Positions 46,357 through 54,627 of a DNA stretch of 64,000 nt are shown here, one piece after another. The translations under genes and the position numbers were made by a program. The notes under the pieces were generated by a model. That model had not been told where the DNA came from. It searched no databases and was given only the letters and a program-made list of their open reading frames with translations. How positions within the stretch are numbered: the first letter of the stretch is position 1; every line of letters starts with the position of its first letter. The stretch is from contig CP070763.1 in assembly GCA_020349025.1 (NCBI GenBank), forward strand, positions 2,622,182 to 2,686,181, read 5' to 3'. This DNA is from Candidatus Latescibacterota bacterium. GTDB taxonomy: Bacteria; Krumholzibacteriota; Krumholzibacteriia; G020349025.

Positions 46357-47292
46357 TCAGTAGCGGAAGTCCAGAGAGATCCGATGCACGCCGCCCAGCA
46401 CTTCCATGTCGACGAACGAGTAGTCGACTCCGATCGCCGTCGACTGGCTGGTCTGCAGCGCAATCCCGGCGCCCGCCGCAAAGGCTTCCGCGTCGTAGCC
46501 AACGTTGTAGCCACCACGCAGGAAGAGGAACTGGTTGTAGCCGTACTCCAGACCGAAGTTCGTGCGCTCCGAGTTGTCCGAGGGGCGCGAGAACTCACCG
46601 ACACCGAGCAGCGAGTGCGGCCCGGCACGGTACGCATCGATCGCCAACCCCACTTTGAACACCGTCGGCAGCTTCGACGAGCGGTTGTCGAAATCGACCT
46701 CGGCGCCGATGCTCTGCACCGCCATCCCCAGCTTCATGCCGCGGATGCCGATGCGGTACTGCAGCCCGAAGTCGGTGACGATCGTATTGACGGAGCGGTC
46801 CGCGAGCCCCATGTGAACCCACGAGAGCGTGACACCAGCCGAAAACTTGTCGGTGAAGTAGCGACCGTACGAGAGGCCGAACGACATGTCCCCGGCGTCG
46901 AACTGCTCCCCGGTGCCCTCCTGACGGAAGACCGTGCGGACAACCTGCGGGTCCATGGTCAATCCGCGCGCGTGCAACGAGACCTTGCCGCGGATGAAGG
47001 CGGGCGAGAACGTGAAGTTCGCGTAGTTGAGGTTGATGTCGGCCGGCCATTCGGTGTGGTGCACCGCGACCACGGTGCCGTCCACGTCGACCAGACCGGC
47101 GGGATTCCAGAACGCCGCAGAGGCGTCGTTGGCAACCGCGGTGAAGGCGCTGCCCATCCCGGTCGCGCGCGCGCTGATGCCGATCTTCATGAATTGCCCT
47201 GCGTAGGTGCCGACTTTCTCGAAGATCTCGGAGGCCACACACACGTGCGGCACCAGAACTCCGATCAGGGCCAAGGTCAGGACTCGTTTCAC
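46357..47292 (-). CDS. PorV/PorQ-family outer-membrane beta-barrel protein
   Basis: 311 residues from a GTG with GGAGG 6 nt upstream. Signal peptide VKRVLTLALIGVLVPHVCVA, then the family hallmark near the start: ARATGMGSAFTAVANDASAA followed by FWNPAGL, and a barrel of alternating strands ending YSFVDMEVLGGVHRISLDFRY. PorV is the FadL-like outer-membrane shuttle of the type IX secretion system, and PorQ is related; short homologues without other Por proteins are frequent in FCB genomes. It lies just downstream of a protein with a sorting-like C-terminus, which fits a secretion role. The barrel call is firm, the function inferred. Confidence 0.88.
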   Translation of the reverse strand: MKRVLTLALIGVLVPHVCVASEIFEKVGTYAGQFMKIGISARATGMGSAFTAVANDASAAFWNPAGLVDVDGTVVAVHHTEWPADINLNYANFTFSPAFIRGKVSLHARGLTMDPQVVRTVFRQEGTGEQFDAGDMSFGLSYGRYFTDKFSAGVTLSWVHMGLADRSVNTIVTDFGLQYRIGIRGMKLGMAVQSIGAEVDFDNRSSKLPTVFKVGLAIDAYRAGPHSLLGVGEFSRPSDNSERTNFGLEYGYNQFLFLRGGYNVGYDAEAFAAGAGIALQTSQSTAIGVDYSFVDMEVLGGVHRISLDFRY

Positions 47293-47347
47293 CTTCAACC
47301 TCCAGATCGGGCGGCTACCACCAGCCACCGGTTCACGTGCTCCGGCC

Positions 47348-50110
47348 CTATCGGATGATGACGAACTTGCCGACGAAGCGTTCCCAGTTCGGGTCCTCCG
47401 CCTCGACGGCGAACAGGTAGACACCGCTCGTCACCTCCTGTCCATTGCGGCTAACCAGGTTCCACGGGAGCGACGCGAAACCGCGCGGTGCCTCGGACGC
47501 GGAGGTGGCGTTAAACGGCAACTCGATCACCATATCGCCGGACAACGTGAACACCGTGACCTTGCCCCGTGCCCTCGGGAGGTGGTGGAACTCGATCTTG
47601 GTGCCGGTTGGATCATCGTTGTTCGGCTCCAGTAGTGGCCATTTGCTCATGCTCTCTGTCGTGGCCGGATTGGGCACGACGTAGACTTCCTGTTTCACCC
47701 TGTCCCCGTCACTCCAGGCCTCTGGCGGCAACGGATCCGTGGGGGGCGCGATGTAGATGAAATTCGAGGACGGATCTCCAGCCAACCCGGGTCCAGCTGG
47801 CTCGAGCTGCCCGCTGGGACCAGGCGCAAGCTTGTGATCCGTGGCGGTCAGCGAGTAGAACGTATGCCGGCCGGCGTGGGGTGCAGGCGCAACTTCCTGA
47901 CACATCCCGAACTTGTTGCAGCGCGTCAAGACTGGTCCCGAGGCGGTCTGCACGGGCGCGCAGTCGCCGTTCGATGGACAGGGACCGAGGACGCAGTCGG
48001 TTTCGTCGTTGGCGTTGTTCACACACCCCGACGTCTTGAACGGTGGATCGGTGTAGCGGTAGTAGCGCACCCCCTGTGCCATGTCCTTCGCCGTATCCAA
48101 CTCGGCCGACGAGAAGCCGGGAAGGTCGGGAGGGTCGAGGAACGGGTGCTGGGCGAACCACTCGCGATAGAACTCGATCGCCCGGTCCGGGATGTCTGGT
48201 GTGTAGCGAATCGCATCGAGCCCGGTGTCGGAACCGATGTTGTTGCGCGGCAGATCGAACTCGGCCAGCAGCGCCCAGAGCTCTGAGCCAGGCCCCGTTT
48301 CCGTGCTCGAGCCGAGAGGACGCGTCCAGTTGTCGGCGCGCCAGATCCGGTACGACTCGAAGTCGACCACGTTCAGGCGCAGGTCGGGTGTGCGCTCGCT
48401 GAAGTTGTCCCAGAGGAGATCGACCGCGTTCTCGCGCGCGACCAACCGCATCCTCGGTGGCGGCGGCGCCGTTCCGACGAGCCAGTTGACGAGACACTCC
48501 TTGCCGTCGACGCCGGTCGGGAACCCCGTTTGCTCTTCGATCTGACAATCGGCGTTGATCCACTCGCAACCGTCGGCGCGCACCTGGACCCAGCAATTCT
48601 CGTCGCTCGGGGGTGCGGTCACGCAGTTTTCGAATCCCTCGCACCACGTCAGCTGCCCCTGTTCATTCGTGTAGGCAGCGATGGGGAAGGTGAGACCCGC
48701 GAGATCCGGGCCGCACACGGGCGTTTCACGCCCCACGACGCCCGTGCTCGGATCTTCGTCGCAGTCGAGGTAAACACCGTCGTAGGTCAGCTGGGCCTGC
48801 ACCGCGTTCGCGAGCATGCCGTCGAAGCGGTAGCCGATGACCAGCGCGGCCTGGAAGCCGAGCGAATCGCCCGGCTCGACCGAGAGGAACTCGGTGTCCC
48901 CGAACGGCGCGCCGAAGGGCCCTGCCGACACCAGCATACGGTAGTCGTCCGCCTTGCGCGCCAGCTGCGCCGGCCGCAAGCCGGTCATCGGATCCGCCGG
49001 CGGCAGCGGCTTCGGGTCGGTTCCAGCGAGCGTGCGGTAACGCTCCTCGTCGTTCGAGGGATCGCCCCCCTGCTCGAAGGCGGACTGTCCGGAGAACATC
49101 CGGAAGTTGTTCAGGCTGACGAAGCCTCCACCCGTCTGCGCGCCCGGATCCTGCGCTCCGAGAAACATCAAGCCGATGTAGCCATCGGCGGTGCCTTCGT
49201 CACCGTCGTCGTCGAACATGTAGCCGATCGACACCTTCACGTTTTTGAAGGTGTTCCCGAGACGGGCCACTTCGATTCCTTCCCAGAAACCGGCCCAGTC
49301 GTCCTCGGACACCTGCTCGCGTTCGCGCTCGCCGATGTCGCAATCGGCGAAGAAGCCGACGTATGTATCGAGGAGCGGCTCGAAGCTCTCGTTGATCAGC
49401 CGGAAGTCGAAGGCGATGAAGTCGTCGATGAGCTGGTCTTCCCAGCACAGAGACGACTGCTGCACACGGAACCCGAGCGGCACGTGCTCCGGCTGATTGA
49501 GCTTGATGTTGGGGTCGACGTCGCTGTACTCGCAGAAGAACATCTGGTTGGAGATGGCCGCATAGTCCTCGTCGATGCCGCCATCGCCGTCGTTGTCGCG
49601 GCCGTCGAGCCAGTCCTCGTCCTCCATCCCGTCGCGATCGTCGTCTGCGTTCGGCGACGGCCGGCGCGCCCCGCCTGGCGCCAGCTCGCGCGTCCAGTAG
49701 ATGCGATCGAACTCACTCAAACCGGGGCGGAACTCGAGCGCGTAGACCGCCGTGGTCACCGCGGGCTCGGCGTTCTTGACGGCGCCGATCCACAACCCCG
49801 CCACCCACAGGTATTCCGTCTTGCTCCCGGAAGGCCACTGCGCGGAAGGTGCACTCTCGAAGCTCAAGCGTGACCCGGGCGCCGAGCCGATCAGACCGAA
49901 ATTCGTGACGTGCAAGAGGATGTTGCCACAGTTGTGGACGTTGTCCCCGTCCAGCTCGAGGATGCCACGCATCCCCGGATAGGTGGTCCCATCCAGGAGG
50001 TCCGGCGGAAAGGTCATCGTGCCGCGGGCCAGTGCCTGCGATGAGCCGCCGAGCACCAACGCCAGCACGATTCCTGCGACCTTTCTGCATCCTGTCGTTG
50101 TTCTCCTCAT
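47348..50110 (-). CDS. Large secreted protein with calcium-type acidic repeats and FlgD/T9SS-like C-terminal domain
   Basis: 920 residues. Signal peptide (VAGIVLALVLGGSSQALA). An acidic stretch near residues 153-183 (ADDDRDGMEDEDW, DNDGDGGIDEDY) has the DxDxDG spacing of thrombospondin type 3 or EF-hand-like calcium sites; DDDGDEGTADGY follows near 300. Several cysteine-bearing inserts lie between 480 and 740. The last 85 residues (VYVVPNPATTES, KVTVFTLSGDMVIELPF, WNLVSRNGQEVTSGVYLFAV, ending GKFVIIR) match the FlgD Ig-like or type A sorting domains of secreted FCB proteins. The ligand is unknown. It lies between the TonB receptor and the PorV-like gene. Confidence 0.78.
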   Translation of the reverse strand: MRRTTTGCRKVAGIVLALVLGGSSQALARGTMTFPPDLLDGTTYPGMRGILELDGDNVHNCGNILLHVTNFGLIGSAPGSRLSFESAPSAQWPSGSKTEYLWVAGLWIGAVKNAEPAVTTAVYALEFRPGLSEFDRIYWTRELAPGGARRPSPNADDDRDGMEDEDWLDGRDNDGDGGIDEDYAAISNQMFFCEYSDVDPNIKLNQPEHVPLGFRVQQSSLCWEDQLIDDFIAFDFRLINESFEPLLDTYVGFFADCDIGEREREQVSEDDWAGFWEGIEVARLGNTFKNVKVSIGYMFDDDGDEGTADGYIGLMFLGAQDPGAQTGGGFVSLNNFRMFSGQSAFEQGGDPSNDEERYRTLAGTDPKPLPPADPMTGLRPAQLARKADDYRMLVSAGPFGAPFGDTEFLSVEPGDSLGFQAALVIGYRFDGMLANAVQAQLTYDGVYLDCDEDPSTGVVGRETPVCGPDLAGLTFPIAAYTNEQGQLTWCEGFENCVTAPPSDENCWVQVRADGCEWINADCQIEEQTGFPTGVDGKECLVNWLVGTAPPPPRMRLVARENAVDLLWDNFSERTPDLRLNVVDFESYRIWRADNWTRPLGSSTETGPGSELWALLAEFDLPRNNIGSDTGLDAIRYTPDIPDRAIEFYREWFAQHPFLDPPDLPGFSSAELDTAKDMAQGVRYYRYTDPPFKTSGCVNNANDETDCVLGPCPSNGDCAPVQTASGPVLTRCNKFGMCQEVAPAPHAGRHTFYSLTATDHKLAPGPSGQLEPAGPGLAGDPSSNFIYIAPPTDPLPPEAWSDGDRVKQEVYVVPNPATTESMSKWPLLEPNNDDPTGTKIEFHHLPRARGKVTVFTLSGDMVIELPFNATSASEAPRGFASLPWNLVSRNGQEVTSGVYLFAVEAEDPNWERFVGKFVIIR

Positions 50111-50158
50111 CACGCCTGCCTTTCCGGCGCGGGTGGACGCCCCGGTGTGTTCGTGACC

Positions 50159-53100
50159 CTAGAACTCGAATCCCAATCCAAGCCGGAAGAGCCGGCGCTG
50201 CCCAAAGACGCGTGGATCGTTGACCGGGAAGAACTCGTCCCGGCCGTCGCCATCCGTATCCTGCAAGTATGCGCCCCCGAAGTTCCCGGTCTCGGTCGCG
50301 TACGACGTGTAAGCCGCGTTTGCGTTCTCGAGACCCGGAAACACGATCGGCGAGAGATTGACGACTACGCGGTCGTTGAGAAGATTGCGGCCGTCAAAGA
50401 AGAGCCGCAGGTTGCGCCCATAGATCTTGAAGAACTTCTCGCCCCGGAAGTTCAAGATGTTGGTCGACGGGAAGCGGCGCGAGTTCTCCAGCAACGGATC
50501 CTGCTTCTTCTCGAAGCGGAAGGTGGGAGTCCACGGCAAGCCGCTTCCGTACTGGTGCACGAACGTCGCCGACCAATCGCCGGCGCGGGCGACGGTCAGC
50601 GTCGTGTTCAGCGTGTGACGCTGGTCCCAGTCGAGGGGCAGCTCGCCGGTGGGGATGAAGGCGAATCCAGCAGCTTGGCGACCGAAGTCGGGATTCGACG
50701 AGACGCCATCCGCGAAGGAGAACGTGTAGGAAACGTCGAAGGCGAAGTTGTTCGCAAACGCCTTCGACGCGCTCAGCTCGACCCCGCGGCTGCTCGCGAA
50801 GGCGCGGTTGATGTAGCGGAAGTTGCGCGTCCCGGTGGAGTCGTCGGTTATTTCGATCGACGACAGCAACCCAAAGTAGTCCTTGTTGAAGATGGCGAAC
50901 TGGCCGGAGAGGTTGTTCGAGAACTGGTGCTTGATGCCGGCCTGGTAGGAAATCGACGTCTCCGGCTGCAGATTCGGGTTGCCCAAAGTGCCGATCGCCT
51001 GATTCACGTCCTGGGACGCAAAGATGAAGTTCTTGTCCGGGAACTGGACGAAACGCCCATAGTGGAAGTGGAACACATCGCGATCGGTGATCGGGAACGC
51101 CAACCCCAGACGCGGGCTCCACTGCGTTTGCCAGCGCTGCACGTCGCTCCGAATCTCGGTGTTGTTGATCTCCACGCCGATCCCCGACCCGGGTGAGAAG
51201 AAGTCGAAGCGAATGCCGCCGTTCACGACCATGCCCTCGTACTCCCAGCGATCCTGGACGTAGAGGGACCCCTCGGGGTTGAAGTTGTGGAAGACGTTCC
51301 GGTCCAAACCGTACGGGCCGCCGAAGTCGTTTTGCCGCCCTGGAGAGGCGAGCGCCGCGTTGTTCAGATCGTTATACTGGAGGAGCACCCCACCCTTGAC
51401 CTTGTGGCCTCGCCAGCGCTGCGTCGTGATGTCGGTACGCATGATGTAGCTGACGGTGTTGCGTCGCTGGTAGAGCGGATAGTCGTAGGCGAGCGCAAAA
51501 AAGGGCACGTCCGGATCGGTGTAGTAGTCGACGTTGCCCACGCGCACGGGCCCACGACCGGGGAGCCAAACGAATTTGCGTGCGGTGTCGAATTCCTCCG
51601 GGGTCGCGCCGTTGACGGTCGTTTTCACGTCGAACGCCAGACGCGAGAACTTGACCTCGTAGAAGGTCTTCGGCGAGATCGTGTGCGTCAGCGTCCACTT
51701 CGCCTGCTGGCTCGTGTTCGAGGTCGCGACGACGTGCTCGGCCGAGTTGTAGTACACCTTGTTTGTGTCGCCGGCGTCGCCCTCGAGCTCCGGAACCCAC
51801 GTCGAGATCGGATTCTGGAAGCCTTCGAACATCACGAAATCGACGAACGCATAGAGCCAGAGCTGCGGGTCGGGATCGTCGCCCTGAAGCTGGAAGTCGA
51901 TGACGCGCACCGCGCGGATCACCTGGTTGCCGGAGACCGGCATGAGGCAGTAGGTGCATTCCGCGTCGTCGTTGATCGAGGTGTAGGTGGCGTTCGCCGC
52001 CCGTTCGCGCCACGGCCCGTCGTACATCGTGACGCTGCCCTGGATCACGAAGAACCCGCTACGGAAGCGGTTCGGCCGCACCCGCGGGAAGATGACGATC
52101 CGGGACGTGTAACCCTCGGTCGTCCAGTTGTGCACGTAGGGATCGACGACCGACTTGGAGAGCGTGAGCTCACCCGACATCTTCACGCCGCGCGACAGGC
52201 GCCAATCGAGTCGCCCCTGGGTGCGGAAGCTGTTGTTCGCGCGCTCCTTCCACTTGATCCCGAGGAACTCGTGCTGCTCGTAGCGCTTGGTCGTGAGGAA
52301 CTCGCCATCCTGGAAGGTGCCCTCGCCCGAGATGTAGTACGTGAGGTCTTTGAAAGGGGTCGGGCCCCCGAAGCCGAGGGAGTAGCGATCGTAGTTCGTG
52401 TAGGTCTTGTCGGCGCGACCGTAGTCGTCGGTCGTGTAGCGGAAATTGCCCTCGAAATTGCGCCCGCCCGACTTGGTCGTGAAGTTGATGACGGCCGAGT
52501 TGGCGTTGCCGTACTCGGCGTCCATGCCCCCGGTGATCAGCTCCGACTGCGCCACGGAGAGGAGCCCGAGGTCGACGCTACCGCCCGAAAGGGGGTCGTC
52601 GACGGGCACGCCGTCGATCTGCACCTGGATCTCGTTCGAGCGGCCGCCGCGCACGTGCAGCTCGCCACCCTGGACGACGACGCCCGTATTGAGCGCTACC
52701 GCCTCCTCCACCTCTTCCACCGGAAGCGACAGAATCTCCTTGTCGGTGGTGACGTGAGAGACGTCGGAAGCCTTGACGTCGACCTTCTTCGCCTCACTCG
52801 TCACGGTGATGGTCTGCACCATCCCGGCCACGCCCTTCTTGAGTCGGAACTCGAGGATCGTGGCCTTGTCGGCATCCACGCGCACGTCGGCAATCGTTTG
52901 CGGATCGTAGCCGACGAAGCTCGCCTTCAGTGAGTAGGTGCCGACCGGCACGAGATTGATGTTGAACTGGCCGCCATTGCGAGCCATGGAGCCCATCGTC
53001 GATCCGAGAATCACGATGTTGCAGAAATCGAGCGGCTGGCCGGAATCGCGATCGACAACGGTCCCTCGGATCGAACCGAATTGCGTCGTTTGCTGCGCGT

Positions 53101-53179
53101 GTGCGGCGAAGGCGAGCGTCAGACTGCAAAAGAGCGCACACGCAAAGAGTGAGGCACGCGAGCGTAGCACTCTGGCCAT
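50159..53179 (-). CDS. TonB-dependent receptor with N-terminal carboxypeptidase-regulatory domain
   Basis: 1006 residues. Signal peptide ending AAHAQ; a CarboxypepD_reg-like domain (IRGTVVDRDSGQPLDFCNIV, GTYSLKASFVGYDPQTI); a plug with GGELHVRGGRSNEIQVQIDG, GGMDAEYGNANSAVINFTT; then a barrel with many aromatic-ended strands and the terminal RRLFRLGLGFEF. Such receptors import chelates or carbohydrates, or take part in secretion. No SusD partner follows; instead a sorting-domain protein and a PorV-like protein do. I took the ATG at 53179 (GGGGAG upstream) over a GTG at 53191. A strong promoter lies about 245 nt upstream. Confidence 0.92.
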   Translation of the reverse strand: MARVLRSRASLFACALFCSLTLAFAAHAQQTTQFGSIRGTVVDRDSGQPLDFCNIVILGSTMGSMARNGGQFNINLVPVGTYSLKASFVGYDPQTIADVRVDADKATILEFRLKKGVAGMVQTITVTSEAKKVDVKASDVSHVTTDKEILSLPVEEVEEAVALNTGVVVQGGELHVRGGRSNEIQVQIDGVPVDDPLSGGSVDLGLLSVAQSELITGGMDAEYGNANSAVINFTTKSGGRNFEGNFRYTTDDYGRADKTYTNYDRYSLGFGGPTPFKDLTYYISGEGTFQDGEFLTTKRYEQHEFLGIKWKERANNSFRTQGRLDWRLSRGVKMSGELTLSKSVVDPYVHNWTTEGYTSRIVIFPRVRPNRFRSGFFVIQGSVTMYDGPWRERAANATYTSINDDAECTYCLMPVSGNQVIRAVRVIDFQLQGDDPDPQLWLYAFVDFVMFEGFQNPISTWVPELEGDAGDTNKVYYNSAEHVVATSNTSQQAKWTLTHTISPKTFYEVKFSRLAFDVKTTVNGATPEEFDTARKFVWLPGRGPVRVGNVDYYTDPDVPFFALAYDYPLYQRRNTVSYIMRTDITTQRWRGHKVKGGVLLQYNDLNNAALASPGRQNDFGGPYGLDRNVFHNFNPEGSLYVQDRWEYEGMVVNGGIRFDFFSPGSGIGVEINNTEIRSDVQRWQTQWSPRLGLAFPITDRDVFHFHYGRFVQFPDKNFIFASQDVNQAIGTLGNPNLQPETSISYQAGIKHQFSNNLSGQFAIFNKDYFGLLSSIEITDDSTGTRNFRYINRAFASSRGVELSASKAFANNFAFDVSYTFSFADGVSSNPDFGRQAAGFAFIPTGELPLDWDQRHTLNTTLTVARAGDWSATFVHQYGSGLPWTPTFRFEKKQDPLLENSRRFPSTNILNFRGEKFFKIYGRNLRLFFDGRNLLNDRVVVNLSPIVFPGLENANAAYTSYATETGNFGGAYLQDTDGDGRDEFFPVNDPRVFGQRRLFRLGLGFEF

Positions 53180-53421
53180 CAACTCACTCACTCCCCTCTA
53201 GAGATGGCTCCGGCGGTAACGGATTTCGGACAACCCCCCACGACAGCGAAACCAGTGGGTGAAAGGCTGGTAGCGCAACACAAAAAAGCAAAAGAGAGCC
53301 GATTCCAGGACCTCCACGCTCGGTCGGCCGGTGGGGTCGGCGATCGAACTCTCCTAGTCACGCCCGCAGGCATGTCGAATCTTCAGGCACTTTTTGGAAC
53401 AGGCCCACACGTGGCGCTTGC
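53180..53421 (-). promoter_or_regulatory. Long 5' leader of the TonB-receptor transcript
   Basis: Between the -10 at 53422 and the receptor ATG at 53179 there is an untranslated stretch of roughly 240 nt, A/T-richer than the surroundings. I see no clear riboswitch: CCCACTGG occurs but without the rest of a cobalamin element. Its length suggests regulation at the RNA level; this is inference. Confidence 0.4.
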
Positions 53422-53450
53422 AATATAAACAGCACGCTAAAGAGTGTCAA
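53422..53450 (-). promoter_or_regulatory. Strong sigma-70-type promoter for the TonB-receptor operon
   Basis: On the minus strand TTGACA (53445-53450) and TATATT (53422-53427) are separated by exactly 17 nt, identical in both hexamers to the exbB promoter. It lies in the 434-nt gap between oppD and the receptor gene; the remaining gap sequence toward oppD shows no gene. Confidence 0.8.
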
Positions 53451-53613
53451 TCGCTCTGTCAACGTGGAGGTTACGCGTCCAGGCACCCCTCCCTTCGGCT
53501 CCGCTTTTCGGCACTCGCCGCGGCAGGCGGGGGCACCAAGAAGCCAGGCCGATGGGTGAGTCGACGCGTGAAATGTATTTGCTGACAAGGAGAAACAAGC
53601 CTCGTCTGAGGAG

Positions 53614-54627
53614 TCACTGCGCCTCGGGGGAGGGGTCGACGAAGCAGCGGACCTCGTGCGACGCCCGCACCCGGCGGGGGGGCGGGTCTTCGAGCCGGCA
53701 GCGTTCCACCCGGCGGGGGCAGCGATCGAAGAAGCGACAGTTCCCGGGAAGCCGGGTCGGATCGGGGAGCGCTCCTGGAATCGCATCGAGCCGCTGCGGC
53801 CCGCCCGACAGGCGCGGCCGCGACCGCAAGAGCCCCGACGTATACGGATGTTGTGGTGTCTCGAAGAGAGCGTCGCGGGCACCCGCCTCGACGACCCGTC
53901 CGGCATACATGACCGCGACCCGCGTCGCCACCTGCGCCACGACGCCGAGATCGTGCGTGATGAGGAGCACCGCCATGCCGGTGTCGCGTTGCAGCTCCAA
54001 GATCAGGTCGAGGATCTGTGCCTGTACGGTGACGTCGAGCGCGGTCGTCGGCTCGTCGGCGACGAGGAGCTTCGGGCCGCACGCGAGCGCCATCGCCAGC
54101 ATGACTCGTTGGCACATGCCGCCGGAGAGCTCGTGCGGGTAGCGGTCCGCGAGCCGCGCGGGATCAGGGAAGCGCACCCTGGTGAGAAGCTCGACGGCGC
54201 GCGCCCGTGCCTGCGGGTGCTTCATGCGCCGGTGCGTTCGCAGCACCTCTGCGATCTGCTCGCCACAGGAGAAGACCGGATTGAGCGCGGAGGCGGGCTC
54301 CTGGAACACCATGGCGATCTCGCGCCCGCGCAGGGAGCGCATGCTCTCGGAGTCGAGATTCAGCAGGCTGCGACCATCGAAGCGGATCTCACCCGCGACG
54401 ACGCGCCCCGGATGTGGTAAGAGACCGAGGATCGACAGCGCCGTGACGCTCTTGCCACAGCCCGATTCCCCCACCAGCCCGACGATTTCGCCGCGTCGCA
54501 CCTCGAGCGTGGCGCCGTCGACCGCGCGCGCGACACCGGATGGAGTCTCGAACTCGGTGGTCAGCTCGCGGATCTCGAGCAGTGGGGCGGCTTCGGCCTG
54601 CCTGCGCTTGCTGATGTCGTGGTTCAT
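53614..54627 (-). CDS. Oligopeptide/dipeptide ABC transporter ATP-binding protein, DppD/OppD type
   Basis: 337 residues. Walker A GESGCGKS, Q-loop in MVFQEPASALNPV, signature LSGGMCQRVMLAMAL, Walker B LLVADEPTTALD, H-loop LITHDLGVVA. The C-terminus has the peptide-family segment HPYTSGLL and the four-cysteine block (NCRFFDRCPRRVERC plus a later Cys) that holds a 4Fe-4S cluster in DppD-type proteins. It energises uptake with OppB and OppC. It overlaps oppC by 4 nt. No second ATPase (OppF) follows, so this protein may act as a homodimer or with a remote partner. Confidence 0.95.
   Translation of the reverse strand: MNHDISKRRQAEAAPLLEIRELTTEFETPSGVARAVDGATLEVRRGEIVGLVGESGCGKSVTALSILGLLPHPGRVVAGEIRFDGRSLLNLDSESMRSLRGREIAMVFQEPASALNPVFSCGEQIAEVLRTHRRMKHPQARARAVELLTRVRFPDPARLADRYPHELSGGMCQRVMLAMALACGPKLLVADEPTTALDVTVQAQILDLILELQRDTGMAVLLITHDLGVVAQVATRVAVMYAGRVVEAGARDALFETPQHPYTSGLLRSRPRLSGGPQRLDAIPGALPDPTRLPGNCRFFDRCPRRVERCRLEDPPPRRVRASHEVRCFVDPSPEAQ

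Noticed and set aside
53180-53421. Possible cobalamin riboswitch in the receptor leader
   Set aside because: A CCCACTGG string resembles part of a B12 box, but the surrounding stems are missing.
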